Below the pieces are notes generated by a model, which worked only from the letters and a program-made list of their open reading frames with translations, made no database searches and was not told where the DNA came from. A DNA stretch of 26,145 nt from an uncultured Lachnospiraceae bacterium (GTDB lineage: Bacteria > Bacillota > Clostridia > Lachnospirales > Lachnospiraceae). Below are positions 16,000-24,352 of this stretch, in pieces; position 1 is the first letter of the stretch; the number at the start of each line of letters is the position of its first letter. The position numbers and the translations under genes were made by a program. The stretch covers positions 1 through 26,145 of the forward strand of contig CAJTPM010000043.1 of the NCBI GenBank assembly GCA_910578085.1. Reading direction: 5' to 3'.

Positions 16000-17310
16000 C
16001 TATCCCGTCTTACCTGTTTCTTCGCTCTCCAGCTCTTCCTCTTCCAGCACCAGCGGCAACGCCCAATGGGGGACCGGGGGCCTCCGTTCATCCTCGTTTA
16101 AAAAAGCAAAGATCACATCATAGGCAGGCATCCGCTCAGGGTAAACACCGTACCCATCCGTAAAATAGATCAGTCCCTTCAGATTTTCAAAACTTCCCTC
16201 TTCGATCAGCTCATCCACATAGCTGAAAACAGGCCTGAAATCTGTGGCTCCGAAGCCGGTCAGCTTCCCTTTTCTGATAAATTCCTCAAAATCCGCATCG
16301 CAGGTGATCTTCACATCGCTTTGCACTTCATTGTCACACTGTACAATATGGACATTTACTTTGCTGAAAAAATTCTCAGCCCCCTTCATAATAGAATAAG
16401 TCTTATTCAGAAACCCACGCACGATCTTCCCCCGGCAGGAGGCCGATGTATCGATAGCGATCACAAACTCCTTTACCTTCTTGATATCTTTATACTCCAG
16501 GGGCTCCACTAACGGCATATTTCCGTAATAATCCAGCCCATATGTATAATAAATATAGTCAAACTCCTCATCGTTTGGATGGATCTCCTCCCCCGTCACC
16601 ATAAAACGACGCAGAATTTCCCCGTAATCATAGCGGTCTTTTGTGGCCTCCGCCAGATTTTTTTCCAGGGAGTCCGAATTTCCTTTTCCGCTTGAAAAAG
16701 TCTTTAAGTCGGTTTTGATGCGCTCACTGATCTTCTTCCACTGGGCCAAAGATATTTCCATCTGCTCCGGCACAGTCCAGTAACTATGCTCATCTCGATG
16801 AAACAGAAGCCTCCACTCGGAAAGCTCTTCCTCATCCGGTTCTGTTTTCAGAAAATGTCTGTAGATCTTCTCCGCTGTCAGGGCGCCGCACTTTTCTTTC
16901 AGTGCGGCCGCCTTTGCCTTCCGCTCCGTATCCCTGCCAAGCTTTAAGAAATTCAGATTCATTTCCAGCATCACATTTTCCACTGCGATATCCGCCGCCG
17001 CATCCCAGTATTTCCCCTCCACTTCCCCGTAACGGAAAGGGTGATAAAATACCAGATGCAGCAGACTGTGCAGACAGCACCTGGCTATATAAGCCGGCTC
17101 TCTTTTATAACGGCGCAGCACAAAGACTTCGTCATACCAGAAATTCTGCCCATCCGTTGCAACACCGTTAAGCCCGGACTTCGACGCCGGCTGTATTCTG
17201 GAAAGCGCCACATCCAGAAACCGCATATTCATGATAATGCTGTCCCTGGAAAGCCGCAGAACTTCCTTCGCAAGATATGCAGTTTTTTCCTTCTGGTTTT
17301 CATATTCCAT
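16000..17310 (-). CDS. VWA-like protein with degenerate metallopeptidase-like N-domain
   Basis: 436 residues, resembling the DUF2201 family (putative metallopeptidase N-domain plus VWA-like C-domain). The zincin-like helix reads HSLLHLVFYH (His81, His85, His90), with Ser in place of the usual catalytic Glu of HExxH. DAAADIAVE follows at 103-111. The C-terminal VWA domain has a full metal-site set: IDTSAS (DxSxS), the Thr in GFGATDF and the Asp in YFTDGYG. The tail is acidic. It is the first gene of a set with MoxR and LRR. The ATG at 17310 is preferred because upstream sequence in this frame is the large hairpin at 17453-17501, but no good ribosome site precedes it. A GTG at 17484 is the long alternative. 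Confidence 0.85.
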   Translation of the reverse strand: MEYENQKEKTAYLAKEVLRLSRDSIIMNMRFLDVALSRIQPASKSGLNGVATDGQNFWYDEVFVLRRYKREPAYIARCCLHSLLHLVFYHPFRYGEVEGKYWDAAADIAVENVMLEMNLNFLKLGRDTERKAKAAALKEKCGALTAEKIYRHFLKTEPDEEELSEWRLLFHRDEHSYWTVPEQMEISLAQWKKISERIKTDLKTFSSGKGNSDSLEKNLAEATKDRYDYGEILRRFMVTGEEIHPNDEEFDYIYYTYGLDYYGNMPLVEPLEYKDIKKVKEFVIAIDTSASCRGKIVRGFLNKTYSIMKGAENFFSKVNVHIVQCDNEVQSDVKITCDADFEEFIRKGKLTGFGATDFRPVFSYVDELIEEGSFENLKGLIYFTDGYGVYPERMPAYDVIFAFLNEDERRPPVPHWALPLVLEEEELESEETGKTG

Positions 17311-17452
17311 AGCGCAATACCAAAAAATTTTTCCATAAGCGGCAAAATTCCAAAACCACACCGCCGCCCTCACTCCGTTTTCCTGTGCCTTCACTATCTT
17401 ACCAGATTTTATCCGTTTCGTACAGATAAAATTGCCGAAGCCCTTTCGCTCA

Positions 17453-17501
17453 GGCAGCAGTAAAACCATGCGGCGGCCCGCCACATAGTTTTACTACTGC
17501 C
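17453..17501 (-). repeat. 24-bp inverted repeat just after eno
   Basis: The arms 17453-17476 and 17478-17501 are complementary over 24 positions except three. In minus-strand RNA all three are G.U pairs; in plus-strand RNA they would be C-A mismatches. The stem begins 22 nt after the eno stop codon and lies before the VWA gene. No T run follows, so it is not a standard terminator. It may stabilise the eno mRNA end, mark a processing site, or come from a small mobile inverted repeat. Confidence 0.75.
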
Positions 17502-17522
17502 GTACCAAACTCTCCTCAATTC

Positions 17523-18998
17523 CTACTCCCGGAACGGGTCCTCATACACCGCGACATCCTCTAACTCCTCCTCGATCCGCAGCAGCTGATTATATTTGCA
17601 GACACGGTCCGTTCGACAGGGCGCCCCGGTCTTGATCTGTCCGGCGTTCACAGCCACTGCGATATCCGCAATGATCGTATCCTCCGTCTCTCCCGAACGG
17701 TGGGAAATTACCGCCCTGTACCCGTTTTTATGAGCCATCTCTATCGCCGCAAAGGCTTCTGACAGCGTACCGATCTGATTGACCTTCACCAGAATAGCAT
17801 TGCCCGTGTGCAGGCGAATGCCGGCCGCCAGCCGTCCGGTATTGGTCACAAACAGATCGTCTCCCACCAGCTGGATCTTATCACCCAGTCTCTCCGTGAG
17901 CTTCCGCCAGCCATCCCAGTCGTCCTCATGCAGACCGTCTTCAATGGAAACGATCGGGTATTTCTCACACAGTTCCTCATAGAGCGCTATCATCTCATCG
18001 GTGCTGCGCAGGACGCTGGCTTCCTTCGTATCCGAAGCGCTGACCGCCTCTTTTCTGCTGCCATGAAGCGCTTTCGTCTCCCCGGGGAAATAGTACATCC
18101 CGGCGTCCTCCTGATACAGTTCGCTGGCCGCCACGTCAAGCGCGATCTTAATATCACTGCCAGGCTGATACCCGGCCGCCAGCACCGCTTTGACAATATA
18201 GTCAAGCACTTCTTCCGGATTCCTCAATGACGGCGCAAAACCGCCCTCATCCCCCACTCCTGTGGAAAGTCCGTCCTTCACCAGAAGCTGCTTTAACTTC
18301 TGATATACCTCGGCACAGATCCGGAGTCCCTCCGCAAAACTTTTCGCTGTCACCGGCATGATCATAAACTCCTGAAAATCCACGGTATTGTCGGCATGTT
18401 TGCCGCCGTTTAAAATATTCATCATCGGCACGGGCATTCTCCTTGCGGAAATACCGCCCAGATAGCGAAACAGTGGCATGTGAAGTGCCGCCGCCGCGGC
18501 TCTCGCCACCGCCATGGATACACTGAGCGTGGCGTTTGCTCCCAGCTTTTCTTTATTTTCCGTGCCATCGGTCTCGATCAGGATCTTATCGATCTCCTCC
18601 TGGCAAAGGGCATTTCTTCCCAGTAATGCCTCCCGCAGCACAGTATTAACGTTCCTTACCGCCTTCTGTACGCCCTTTCCCTGATATCTGCTCTCTTTAT
18701 CCCGCAGTTCCACTGCTTCAAAACGTCCGGTGCTGGCTCCGGAAGGAACAGAAGCCCTGCCGGTATAGAGTTTCCCCGACAGCGGATAGGGCGCTCCCAC
18801 AGGACCGATACAGGCGCCTTTTCCCACCGATTCCTTATGGTTCCCGGCCGCCTCCGCCATATTCCGCCCATTGATACACGCACCTCCGAAGGCATCCTCC
18901 CCGGCGATCACTGTCACCTCCGCCTCCACGGTAGGATTTCCTCTGGAATCCAGAATCTCCCTTGCATGTACATCCATAATTCTCATTGTCACAGACAT
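17523..18998 (-). CDS. eno: Enolase with two insertions
   Basis: 491-residue 2-phosphoglycerate dehydratase of glycolysis, about 60 residues longer than usual. Core motifs are intact: AREILDSRGNPTVE, SVPSGASTG (catalytic loop, 84-91), KLGANATLSVS, SIEDGL, GDDLFVTN, LVKVNQIGTL with the catalytic Lys, SHRSGETEDT and KYNQLLRIE. Extra residues lie at about 31-78 between the first beta strands, rich in Gly and Ala, and in a Ser/Lys-rich stretch before STDEMIALYEEL. CRTDR replaces the common SRTDR. AAAGGAGG lies 6 nt before the ATG but sits inside a hairpin. It follows gpmI by about 250 nt. Confidence 0.96.
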   Translation of the reverse strand: MSVTMRIMDVHAREILDSRGNPTVEAEVTVIAGEDAFGGACINGRNMAEAAGNHKESVGKGACIGPVGAPYPLSGKLYTGRASVPSGASTGRFEAVELRDKESRYQGKGVQKAVRNVNTVLREALLGRNALCQEEIDKILIETDGTENKEKLGANATLSVSMAVARAAAAALHMPLFRYLGGISARRMPVPMMNILNGGKHADNTVDFQEFMIMPVTAKSFAEGLRICAEVYQKLKQLLVKDGLSTGVGDEGGFAPSLRNPEEVLDYIVKAVLAAGYQPGSDIKIALDVAASELYQEDAGMYYFPGETKALHGSRKEAVSASDTKEASVLRSTDEMIALYEELCEKYPIVSIEDGLHEDDWDGWRKLTERLGDKIQLVGDDLFVTNTGRLAAGIRLHTGNAILVKVNQIGTLSEAFAAIEMAHKNGYRAVISHRSGETEDTIIADIAVAVNAGQIKTGAPCRTDRVCKYNQLLRIEEELEDVAVYEDPFRE

Positions 18999-19005
18999 AA
19001 AAAAC

Positions 19006-19046
19006 CTCCTTTAGAAATACGATTTTTCTTAGTATTTCCAAAGGAG
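19006..19046 (-). promoter_or_regulatory. Hairpin that sequesters the eno ribosome-binding site
   Basis: In minus-strand RNA, CTCCTTTGGAAATAC (19046-19032) pairs with GTATTTCTAAAGGAG (19020-19006). This gives 15 continuous base pairs with one G.U pair and an 11-nt loop. The 3' arm contains AAAGGAG, the Shine-Dalgarno core of eno, and is followed by G and six T before the ATG. The element therefore looks both like a translation switch and like an intrinsic-terminator shape. A second 7-bp hairpin, TTTATCA/TGATAAA (19052-19073), lies just upstream. Confidence 0.8.
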
Positions 19047-19247
19047 ATTACTTTATCACATTTTTCTGATAAAACGAGTTTTTCTATTTTACAGGTGTGC
19101 TTTCTCCTACCATCTTTCGCATCTTTATCATAAGCAACAGCGCCGGCACCGAAGACGTTTTTTTCTGCAGATAGACGATATCCACATACTCGTCATACAG
19201 GCCTCCGCTTTTCGCAGAAGCTGTCAGGTTCTCCCTGCTCTCATATC

Positions 19248-20795
19248 CTACTGCTTTTCCACCAGAAGCGACTTCCCTGTCATCTCCGCGGGCTGTGTCT
19301 CGCCCATGATCTGAATCAGCGTCGGCACGATATCCGCCAGACATCCGCCCTCTCTGAGCGTGTACTTCGGATCATAATTTACAAGGATGAATGGCACCTG
19401 GTTCGTGGTGTGAGCCGTAAAGGGCTCACCGGTCTGATAATCCACCAGCTGTTCTGCGTTGCCGTGGTCTGCGCAGATAAACAGAACGCCGTCCACAGAC
19501 TTCACTGCTTCCACTGCTCTTCCCACACAGGAATCCACCGCTTCCACTGCCTTGATGGCTGCTGCCTCCACACCGGTATGGCCTACCATATCAGGGTTTG
19601 CAAAATTTATGATAATCATATCATATTTTCCGCCTGTGATCGCCTCGCAGAGCCTGTCGCATACTTCATAGGCGCTCATCTCAGGCTTTAAGTCGTAAGT
19701 TGCCACTTCCTTCGGCGAGTTCACAAGAATTCTGTCCTCTCCCTCGTTCGGCTTTTCCACACCACCGTTAAAGAAGAAGGTCACATGGGCATACTTTTCT
19801 GTCTCCGCGATCCTCGCCTGCTTCATTCCCTTTGCCGCCAGCCATTCGCCGAAGGTATTTGTCACCGCGATCTTCTCGAAAGCCACTTCCTTATTGGGAA
19901 TGGTCGGATCGTAATCGGAGAAGCACACATAGGTCAGATCCAGGCGTTTTCCTCTTTCGAAGCCTTTGAACTCATCATCACAGAAAGATCTGGTGATCTC
20001 CCTCGCCCTGTCCGGACGGAAGTTGAAGAACACCACGGAATCGCCGTCTTTAATCGTCGCCACTGGCGCACCGTTTTCCATCACAACAGTGGGTTTCACA
20101 AACTCGTCCGTCTCGCCTCTGTCGTAGGAAGCCTGAATGCCTGCCGGGCCGCTCTCAGCGGTCAAGCCCTCGCCTTTTGTCAGCGCAATATACGCTTTCT
20201 CCACTCTGTCATAGTTGTTATCTCTGTCCATTGCATAGTAACGGCCCGTCACGGAAGCGATCTTTCCGACGCCGGTCTTTGCCATCTCCGCCTCCAGATC
20301 CTCCGCATAACCTTTTCCGCTCTCCGGCGGCGTATCACGGCCATCTAAGAAACAGTGTACATATACCTTTTCAAGTCCATTTCTTTTTGCCAGCTCAAGC
20401 AGCCCGTAGAGATGGGTATTATGGCTGTGCACGCCGCCATCCGACAGCAGTCCGAAGAAATGTAACGCACTGTCGTTCTTTTTACAGTTATTTACCGCCT
20501 TAAGCAACGCTTTATTCTCAAAAAAAGTTCCATCCTGAATCTCCTTCGTGATCCTTGTCAACTCCTGATACACGATTCGGCCTGCGCCCATATTCAGGTG
20601 CCCCACCTCGGAATTTCCCATCTGTCCGTCGGGAAGCCCCACCGCCATGCCGCTGGCATCGCCCTTTACAAACGGGTACTCCGCCATCAGCTGATCCATC
20701 ACAGGTGTCTTCGCCTCCGCCACAGCGTTGTGTTCTTTCGTGTCATTCAGGCCGTAGCCGTCAAGAATCATTAAAACTACAGGTTTCTTACTCAT
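19248..20795 (-). CDS. gpmI: 2,3-bisphosphoglycerate-independent phosphoglycerate mutase
   Basis: 515-residue metal-dependent enzyme converting 3- to 2-phosphoglycerate, the step before enolase. Alkaline-phosphatase-like metal ligands include Asp12 (MILDGYG) and the catalytic Ser62 in GQMGNSEVGHLNMGAGR. Further signatures are FLDGRDTPP, GRYYAMDRD, NFRPDRAR, EKYAHVTFFFNGG, NFANPDMVGHTG and CADHGNAEQ. The length is standard. AGAGGAGAG lies just before the ATG. The following gap to eno (18999-19247) holds the eno hairpins and possible short frames. The preceding gap (20796-20999) shows no firm promoter. Confidence 0.97.
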   Translation of the reverse strand: MSKKPVVLMILDGYGLNDTKEHNAVAEAKTPVMDQLMAEYPFVKGDASGMAVGLPDGQMGNSEVGHLNMGAGRIVYQELTRITKEIQDGTFFENKALLKAVNNCKKNDSALHFFGLLSDGGVHSHNTHLYGLLELAKRNGLEKVYVHCFLDGRDTPPESGKGYAEDLEAEMAKTGVGKIASVTGRYYAMDRDNNYDRVEKAYIALTKGEGLTAESGPAGIQASYDRGETDEFVKPTVVMENGAPVATIKDGDSVVFFNFRPDRAREITRSFCDDEFKGFERGKRLDLTYVCFSDYDPTIPNKEVAFEKIAVTNTFGEWLAAKGMKQARIAETEKYAHVTFFFNGGVEKPNEGEDRILVNSPKEVATYDLKPEMSAYEVCDRLCEAITGGKYDMIIINFANPDMVGHTGVEAAAIKAVEAVDSCVGRAVEAVKSVDGVLFICADHGNAEQLVDYQTGEPFTAHTTNQVPFILVNYDPKYTLREGGCLADIVPTLIQIMGETQPAEMTGKSLLVEKQ

Positions 20796-20999
20796 CTTTT
20801 CTCTCCTCTTCTATAATAATATATTCCCACAGATATCCGCTCTTACATGAAAACTCCGGCTTTACCGCAGGATTTCAAACTGATTTTTCGTGACAACAAA
20901 GCCCCCGGGCCTCACTGTTACGATTTTTATGTCTGCTGATATGATACGCTCAGCGATACCCGCTTACATCCGTTCCCCTCATCTGTGGCAGGTAAGTTT

Positions 21000-21935
21000 C
21001 TACTTGAGGTCTTCCACATACTTCTTGGAGACATACCCGTCCCGGCCATCCTCCAGCTTAATATGATACCAGGCACCATCCACCAGCTCATAATACTCAT
21101 AAGTATCACCGGTCTTCGCGACCATCATGACTTCCGAGCCTTCGGTAGTCGGTTTATTGCGGACATTGACATTGGAAAGGATCTGAATTCTGCCCTTTGT
21201 ATCGGCCGAAGAGAGTTCTCCGCCTTCGCCGCCTTCTTCTTCTCCGTCTGTCTCCTGCCCCTGTTCCGTGGTCTCTCCCGGTTCGCCGTAATCCGGCGTG
21301 CGGTTTCGCTGCCAGAAAACAAACCCGATCGCCAGAGCGATGGCCACCACCACAATTCCCAGAATGATCGTAAGGATCTTCATTTTAGAATCGTCGGAGT
21401 CATCGTCCTCATCTTCCTCATCCTCATAGTCATACTCTTCTTCATAGCGGGGACGGGGCGGCGGCGTATGTCTCTTTGGCCGGCGCATCTCATAACGCTC
21501 CTCTTCGACATCCTCAAAATCCTCATCATATGCCGGTTCTCTCACAGGCAGCTGCCCATAGAGGTCCTTATCTCTGACACCGGGCTGCCTGCGCTCCGTT
21601 TTCTCCTCTGCGCCCGGACGGCTGTAATCCTCCGGGTTCCTCCGCTCCAGCCGCCCTTTTTCCGGGCGTTTCACAACAGCCTGCTCCGCCTCCATTAAGA
21701 TAGCCTGCTCAATCTGATCAAAGGGAATATCTACAGTTCTCTGTTTACTGAGCGGAATCTCATCGTCTTCCGGTACAAGCTCCACCGGCGTACCACAATT
21801 ATGGCAGAACCGCTCCCCATCACGAAGCTGCTCTCCACAACTTGCACAGAACATCGGCTGGTCCACCCTCTGCCCGCACTTTACGCAAAATGTATCCGTA
21901 TCCAACAGTTCCGCTCCACATTTCCTGCACTTCAT
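21000..21935 (-). CDS. Zinc-ribbon membrane protein with C-terminal SH3b domain
   Basis: 311 residues. Two zinc ribbons stand at the N-terminus: Cys3-Cys6 with Cys17-Cys20, and CASC with CHNC at about 30-48. A long charged, disordered region (about 50-190) contains an Asp/Glu run. One transmembrane helix (about 193-214) follows, then an acidic linker and an SH3b domain (about 245-311; IQILSNVNVRNKPTTEGSEV and WYHIKLEDGRDGYVSKKYV). The topology places the zinc ribbons in the cytoplasm and the SH3b domain outside, where such domains often bind the cell wall. The ATG at 21935 has AAGGAGG 7 nt upstream. Its leader contains three 41-bp repeats. The function is unknown. Confidence 0.88.
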   Translation of the reverse strand: MKCRKCGAELLDTDTFCVKCGQRVDQPMFCASCGEQLRDGERFCHNCGTPVELVPEDDEIPLSKQRTVDIPFDQIEQAILMEAEQAVVKRPEKGRLERRNPEDYSRPGAEEKTERRQPGVRDKDLYGQLPVREPAYDEDFEDVEEERYEMRRPKRHTPPPRPRYEEEYDYEDEEDEDDDSDDSKMKILTIILGIVVVAIALAIGFVFWQRNRTPDYGEPGETTEQGQETDGEEEGGEGGELSSADTKGRIQILSNVNVRNKPTTEGSEVMMVAKTGDTYEYYELVDGAWYHIKLEDGRDGYVSKKYVEDLK

Positions 21936-21957
21936 CCCAGTACCTCCTTGATTGTAG

Positions 21958-22078
21958 GAAACTTCTCGATTTACTTCCTGAACCATGAGGCAACACGAGA
22001 AACTTCTCCATTTACTTTGTAAACTGTGAAGCAACACGAGAAACTTCTCCATTTACCTCGTAAATTGAGAAGCAGCGA
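21958..22078. repeat. Three tandem copies of a 41-bp repeat
   Basis: Units lie at 21958-21998, 21999-22039 and 22040-22078. Each begins GAAACTTCTC and the first two end CAACACGA. Copies differ by several substitutions. They lie between the zinc-ribbon gene and the DUF2339-like gene. The word CGAGAAACTTCTC, itself a near-palindrome, is shared with the 66-bp array at 24353-24504. Confidence 0.85.
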
Positions 22079-22103
22079 AAAGCTTCACTAAGTGAAGCTT
22101 TTC
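22077..22103 (-). terminator. Perfect 12-bp hairpin, probable terminator of the DUF2339-like gene
   Basis: Arms GAAAAGCTTCAC and GTGAAGCTTTTC with a 3-nt loop, ending in TTTT on both strands. It lies 112 nt after the DUF2339-like stop codon. A TATAAT sequence just upstream on the minus strand (about 22106-22111) lacks a good -35, so a promoter here is not assured. Confidence 0.6.
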
Positions 22104-22214
22104 TTTATTATAAATCCTATTACGAATTTTTACTACCCATTCCGTTTAAAAATAAATGAATTTTTCCTAAAGATTTCAGGCAAACTGCCCTTCATAACCC
22201 GAAAAAAGCGCTTC

Positions 22215-24245
22215 CTATTTTCTCTTTACTCTGTTCTCTATTTTATTATATAAAAAACTGATTCCAAAACAGATCAGGCCGCAAACCAGAAAGCCTGCCG
22301 CATTATATAATGCACTTTTCCCTGAAACATCAAACAGTATCAGTTTAAATACGCTCACCATGGAAAGAATGAGCCCGTAGATTCTGAAGGATTTATAATT
22401 TTTGTAAAATCCAAAGGTAATACTGCCTGCGCCGGACAGAAGCATCAGAACGCTGAGCAGCATGGATAACTCAAAATGCGCGTCCACAAGCATTATCATA
22501 AATACCGTATATTTCAATCCGATATAATAACCGAAATTTTCCGATTTTTTCAGCAGATTCACGGTATTCATTGTATACAGTCCCAGCATGGCAGACATCG
22601 TAAGAACATTTAAGTATTCCTGATAAACCGCCCAGCCGCTCCAAAACATCAGACACAGATTCATACCTGCCGCAGCTATCTCAAAAACCATGCCCTCTTC
22701 CGCAAAAGCCTTCGCCCTGATAAGCAGTATATGCATCACAGCCGCCGCCAGAAACGCGATGATCCATCTTTCCTCAACAGCAAAGCCAAGTCCCCGCAGT
22801 AATTTAAAAAATACCACCCCTCCACAGAACATAAGAAACAAATAGCCCACTGCTGTAAAAATCTGATTTTTCAGGAATCTTGCCAAAACTACAAAACACA
22901 CAAACGGCACTGCCCATAAAAGAAACATGGACAAAACCGTGATATCCGCCGCAAGTATTGCCGTCATGCTGAACAGACCGATATACAAAGGTATTACGCT
23001 CTTCTTAAAATACCCATATGCAAAAAGCGGCAGCATCACCAGTATCGTATAAAATATGCCCGCATGCAGCCACGCCCATCCACTCCACAAAAAGAGCAGA
23101 CATACAATGCAACTCCCGAACATACTGTTTTTACTCCGTTTTATCTCGAAAAAAACCGCCAGCAGGATCGCGGTCAAATAATATGGCAAAACGCTTTCCA
23201 CCAGAAAGGTTTTACACAGAATGGCACAATAGATCAGGCTGTCCACGCTTATCAGACAATAAAACAGGCAGCCGTCATGCAGCGCATCCCGGTAACTCAT
23301 ATAGACTTCTAACAGCAAATAAGCAGTCACGAAAGCAACCCCCGCATAAATGCCGATACCCGGATCCCCTTTTCTTGCAAAAACAATACAGAGCAGTAGA
23401 AACACAATACTTCTGACACTATGAGAAAATCCGTTTTTCTCATAGCTTACGGCGGGAATGATCCGGTTAAAAAGGAAAGTGCTGCATCCGAATACAGACA
23501 ACAGGATACAAAACATAAACCAGCTGCCGCCTGTCATTTCGCCTGTCGCCAAATTTACCATCCCCAGGTGCAGGGTAAGAAGGATACCGATCTCCCCAAT
23601 GATCCGAAAAATAAAATTCTGATATTTTCTGCAAATGTAAGCTGTCAATCCCAGCCACAAAACGATCAGGGCGAGAAACACACCATCCTTTATCAGCCCG
23701 AAATACAGTCTTGTCACAAAAAGCGACACACAGACAGCTGTTGTTCCACAGGCGCACAGGGAAATGTGGAACTTATTTCTGGAGTCTCTCCGGAGCAGTA
23801 TGTACCCTGCGCCAAATAAAATAAAGCTCAGCAGAAACATCACTGCCGCCATAACGACATCCGTCAGATAGGGGAGCAGCAGGCCGCCAAAAATAATGAT
23901 ACTGATAAAGATCAGCACGGAAGCCACGATTCCCATGATACCCGTACCAAGTGTTTTTTCCAGGTCCTTTTTCTTCGGCGTGGCAAACGACTGCGGCTGG
24001 CCGGGCGGTGGTAATGGCTGCCCGTAAGGCAGAGAACCTGCAAAGGGAAACTGCTGGCCGGAGGGTGATGGCTGTCCGAATCCCTTCAATCTTGCCACCT
24101 GTTCCTGCAGATAACATATCTCCGCCTCCATATGGTTTAATCGGTTTCTATCCACTGCATCAAACTGACTGACACTCTGCAGTGCCTGATTGATTTCCCC
24201 CTGTAAAAGCCAGAGACGATATTCCAGATCATTTATATTATTCAA
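22215..24245 (-). CDS. DUF2339-like multi-spanning membrane protein
   Basis: 676-residue membrane protein. The N-terminal 60 residues form coiled coil (NNINDLEYRLWLLQGEINQ onward), followed by a Gly/Pro/Gln-rich linker (about 60-90) and then about 18-20 hydrophobic helices. The first of these reads GIMGIVASVLIFISIIIF. This layout matches predicted membrane proteins of the DUF2339 type; the assignment is from memory of the family. I chose the TTG at 24245 because AAAGGAGG lies 8 nt upstream, whereas the longer frame (TTG 24290) has no ribosome site and would start inside terminator sequence. It is flanked by repeat arrays on both sides. Function unknown. Confidence 0.85.
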   Translation of the reverse strand: MNNINDLEYRLWLLQGEINQALQSVSQFDAVDRNRLNHMEAEICYLQEQVARLKGFGQPSPSGQQFPFAGSLPYGQPLPPPGQPQSFATPKKKDLEKTLGTGIMGIVASVLIFISIIIFGGLLLPYLTDVVMAAVMFLLSFILFGAGYILLRRDSRNKFHISLCACGTTAVCVSLFVTRLYFGLIKDGVFLALIVLWLGLTAYICRKYQNFIFRIIGEIGILLTLHLGMVNLATGEMTGGSWFMFCILLSVFGCSTFLFNRIIPAVSYEKNGFSHSVRSIVFLLLCIVFARKGDPGIGIYAGVAFVTAYLLLEVYMSYRDALHDGCLFYCLISVDSLIYCAILCKTFLVESVLPYYLTAILLAVFFEIKRSKNSMFGSCIVCLLFLWSGWAWLHAGIFYTILVMLPLFAYGYFKKSVIPLYIGLFSMTAILAADITVLSMFLLWAVPFVCFVVLARFLKNQIFTAVGYLFLMFCGGVVFFKLLRGLGFAVEERWIIAFLAAAVMHILLIRAKAFAEEGMVFEIAAAGMNLCLMFWSGWAVYQEYLNVLTMSAMLGLYTMNTVNLLKKSENFGYYIGLKYTVFMIMLVDAHFELSMLLSVLMLLSGAGSITFGFYKNYKSFRIYGLILSMVSVFKLILFDVSGKSALYNAAGFLVCGLICFGISFLYNKIENRVKRK

Positions 24246-24295
24246 AATCTCTGCCTCCTTTTGCTTCACTTTGTCATAATTATACACCAATACAT

Positions 24296-24340
24296 AAAAA
24301 ACACTATATGCAGTACTTCTATTTCCTGCATATAGTGTTT
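24296..24340 (-). terminator. Terminator after tpiA and its repeat array
   Basis: Perfect 15-bp arms (24299-24313 and 24326-24340; CTGCATATAGTGTTT and complement) with a 12-nt loop. On the minus strand the stem runs directly into a T run, giving six T before ATG. It would end the tpiA transcript. Confidence 0.85.
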
Positions 24341-24352
24341 ACATCCTGTTTC

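Noticed and set aside
17311..17484. GTG-started 58-residue N-terminal extension of the VWA-like protein
   Set aside because: It would be encoded through the large hairpin at 17453-17501 and has no family-like sequence; the ATG at 17310 fits better although its ribosome site is poor.
20880..20935. GC-rich GCCCGGGGGC element after the zinc-ribbon/SH3b gene as a terminator
   Set aside because: The stem would need a 2-nt loop and the T run is interrupted, so it is not convincing.
20985..21698. 237-codon plus-strand open frame
   Set aside because: It is the mirror of the acidic, low-complexity zinc-ribbon/SH3b gene, where biased codons leave the opposite strand open.
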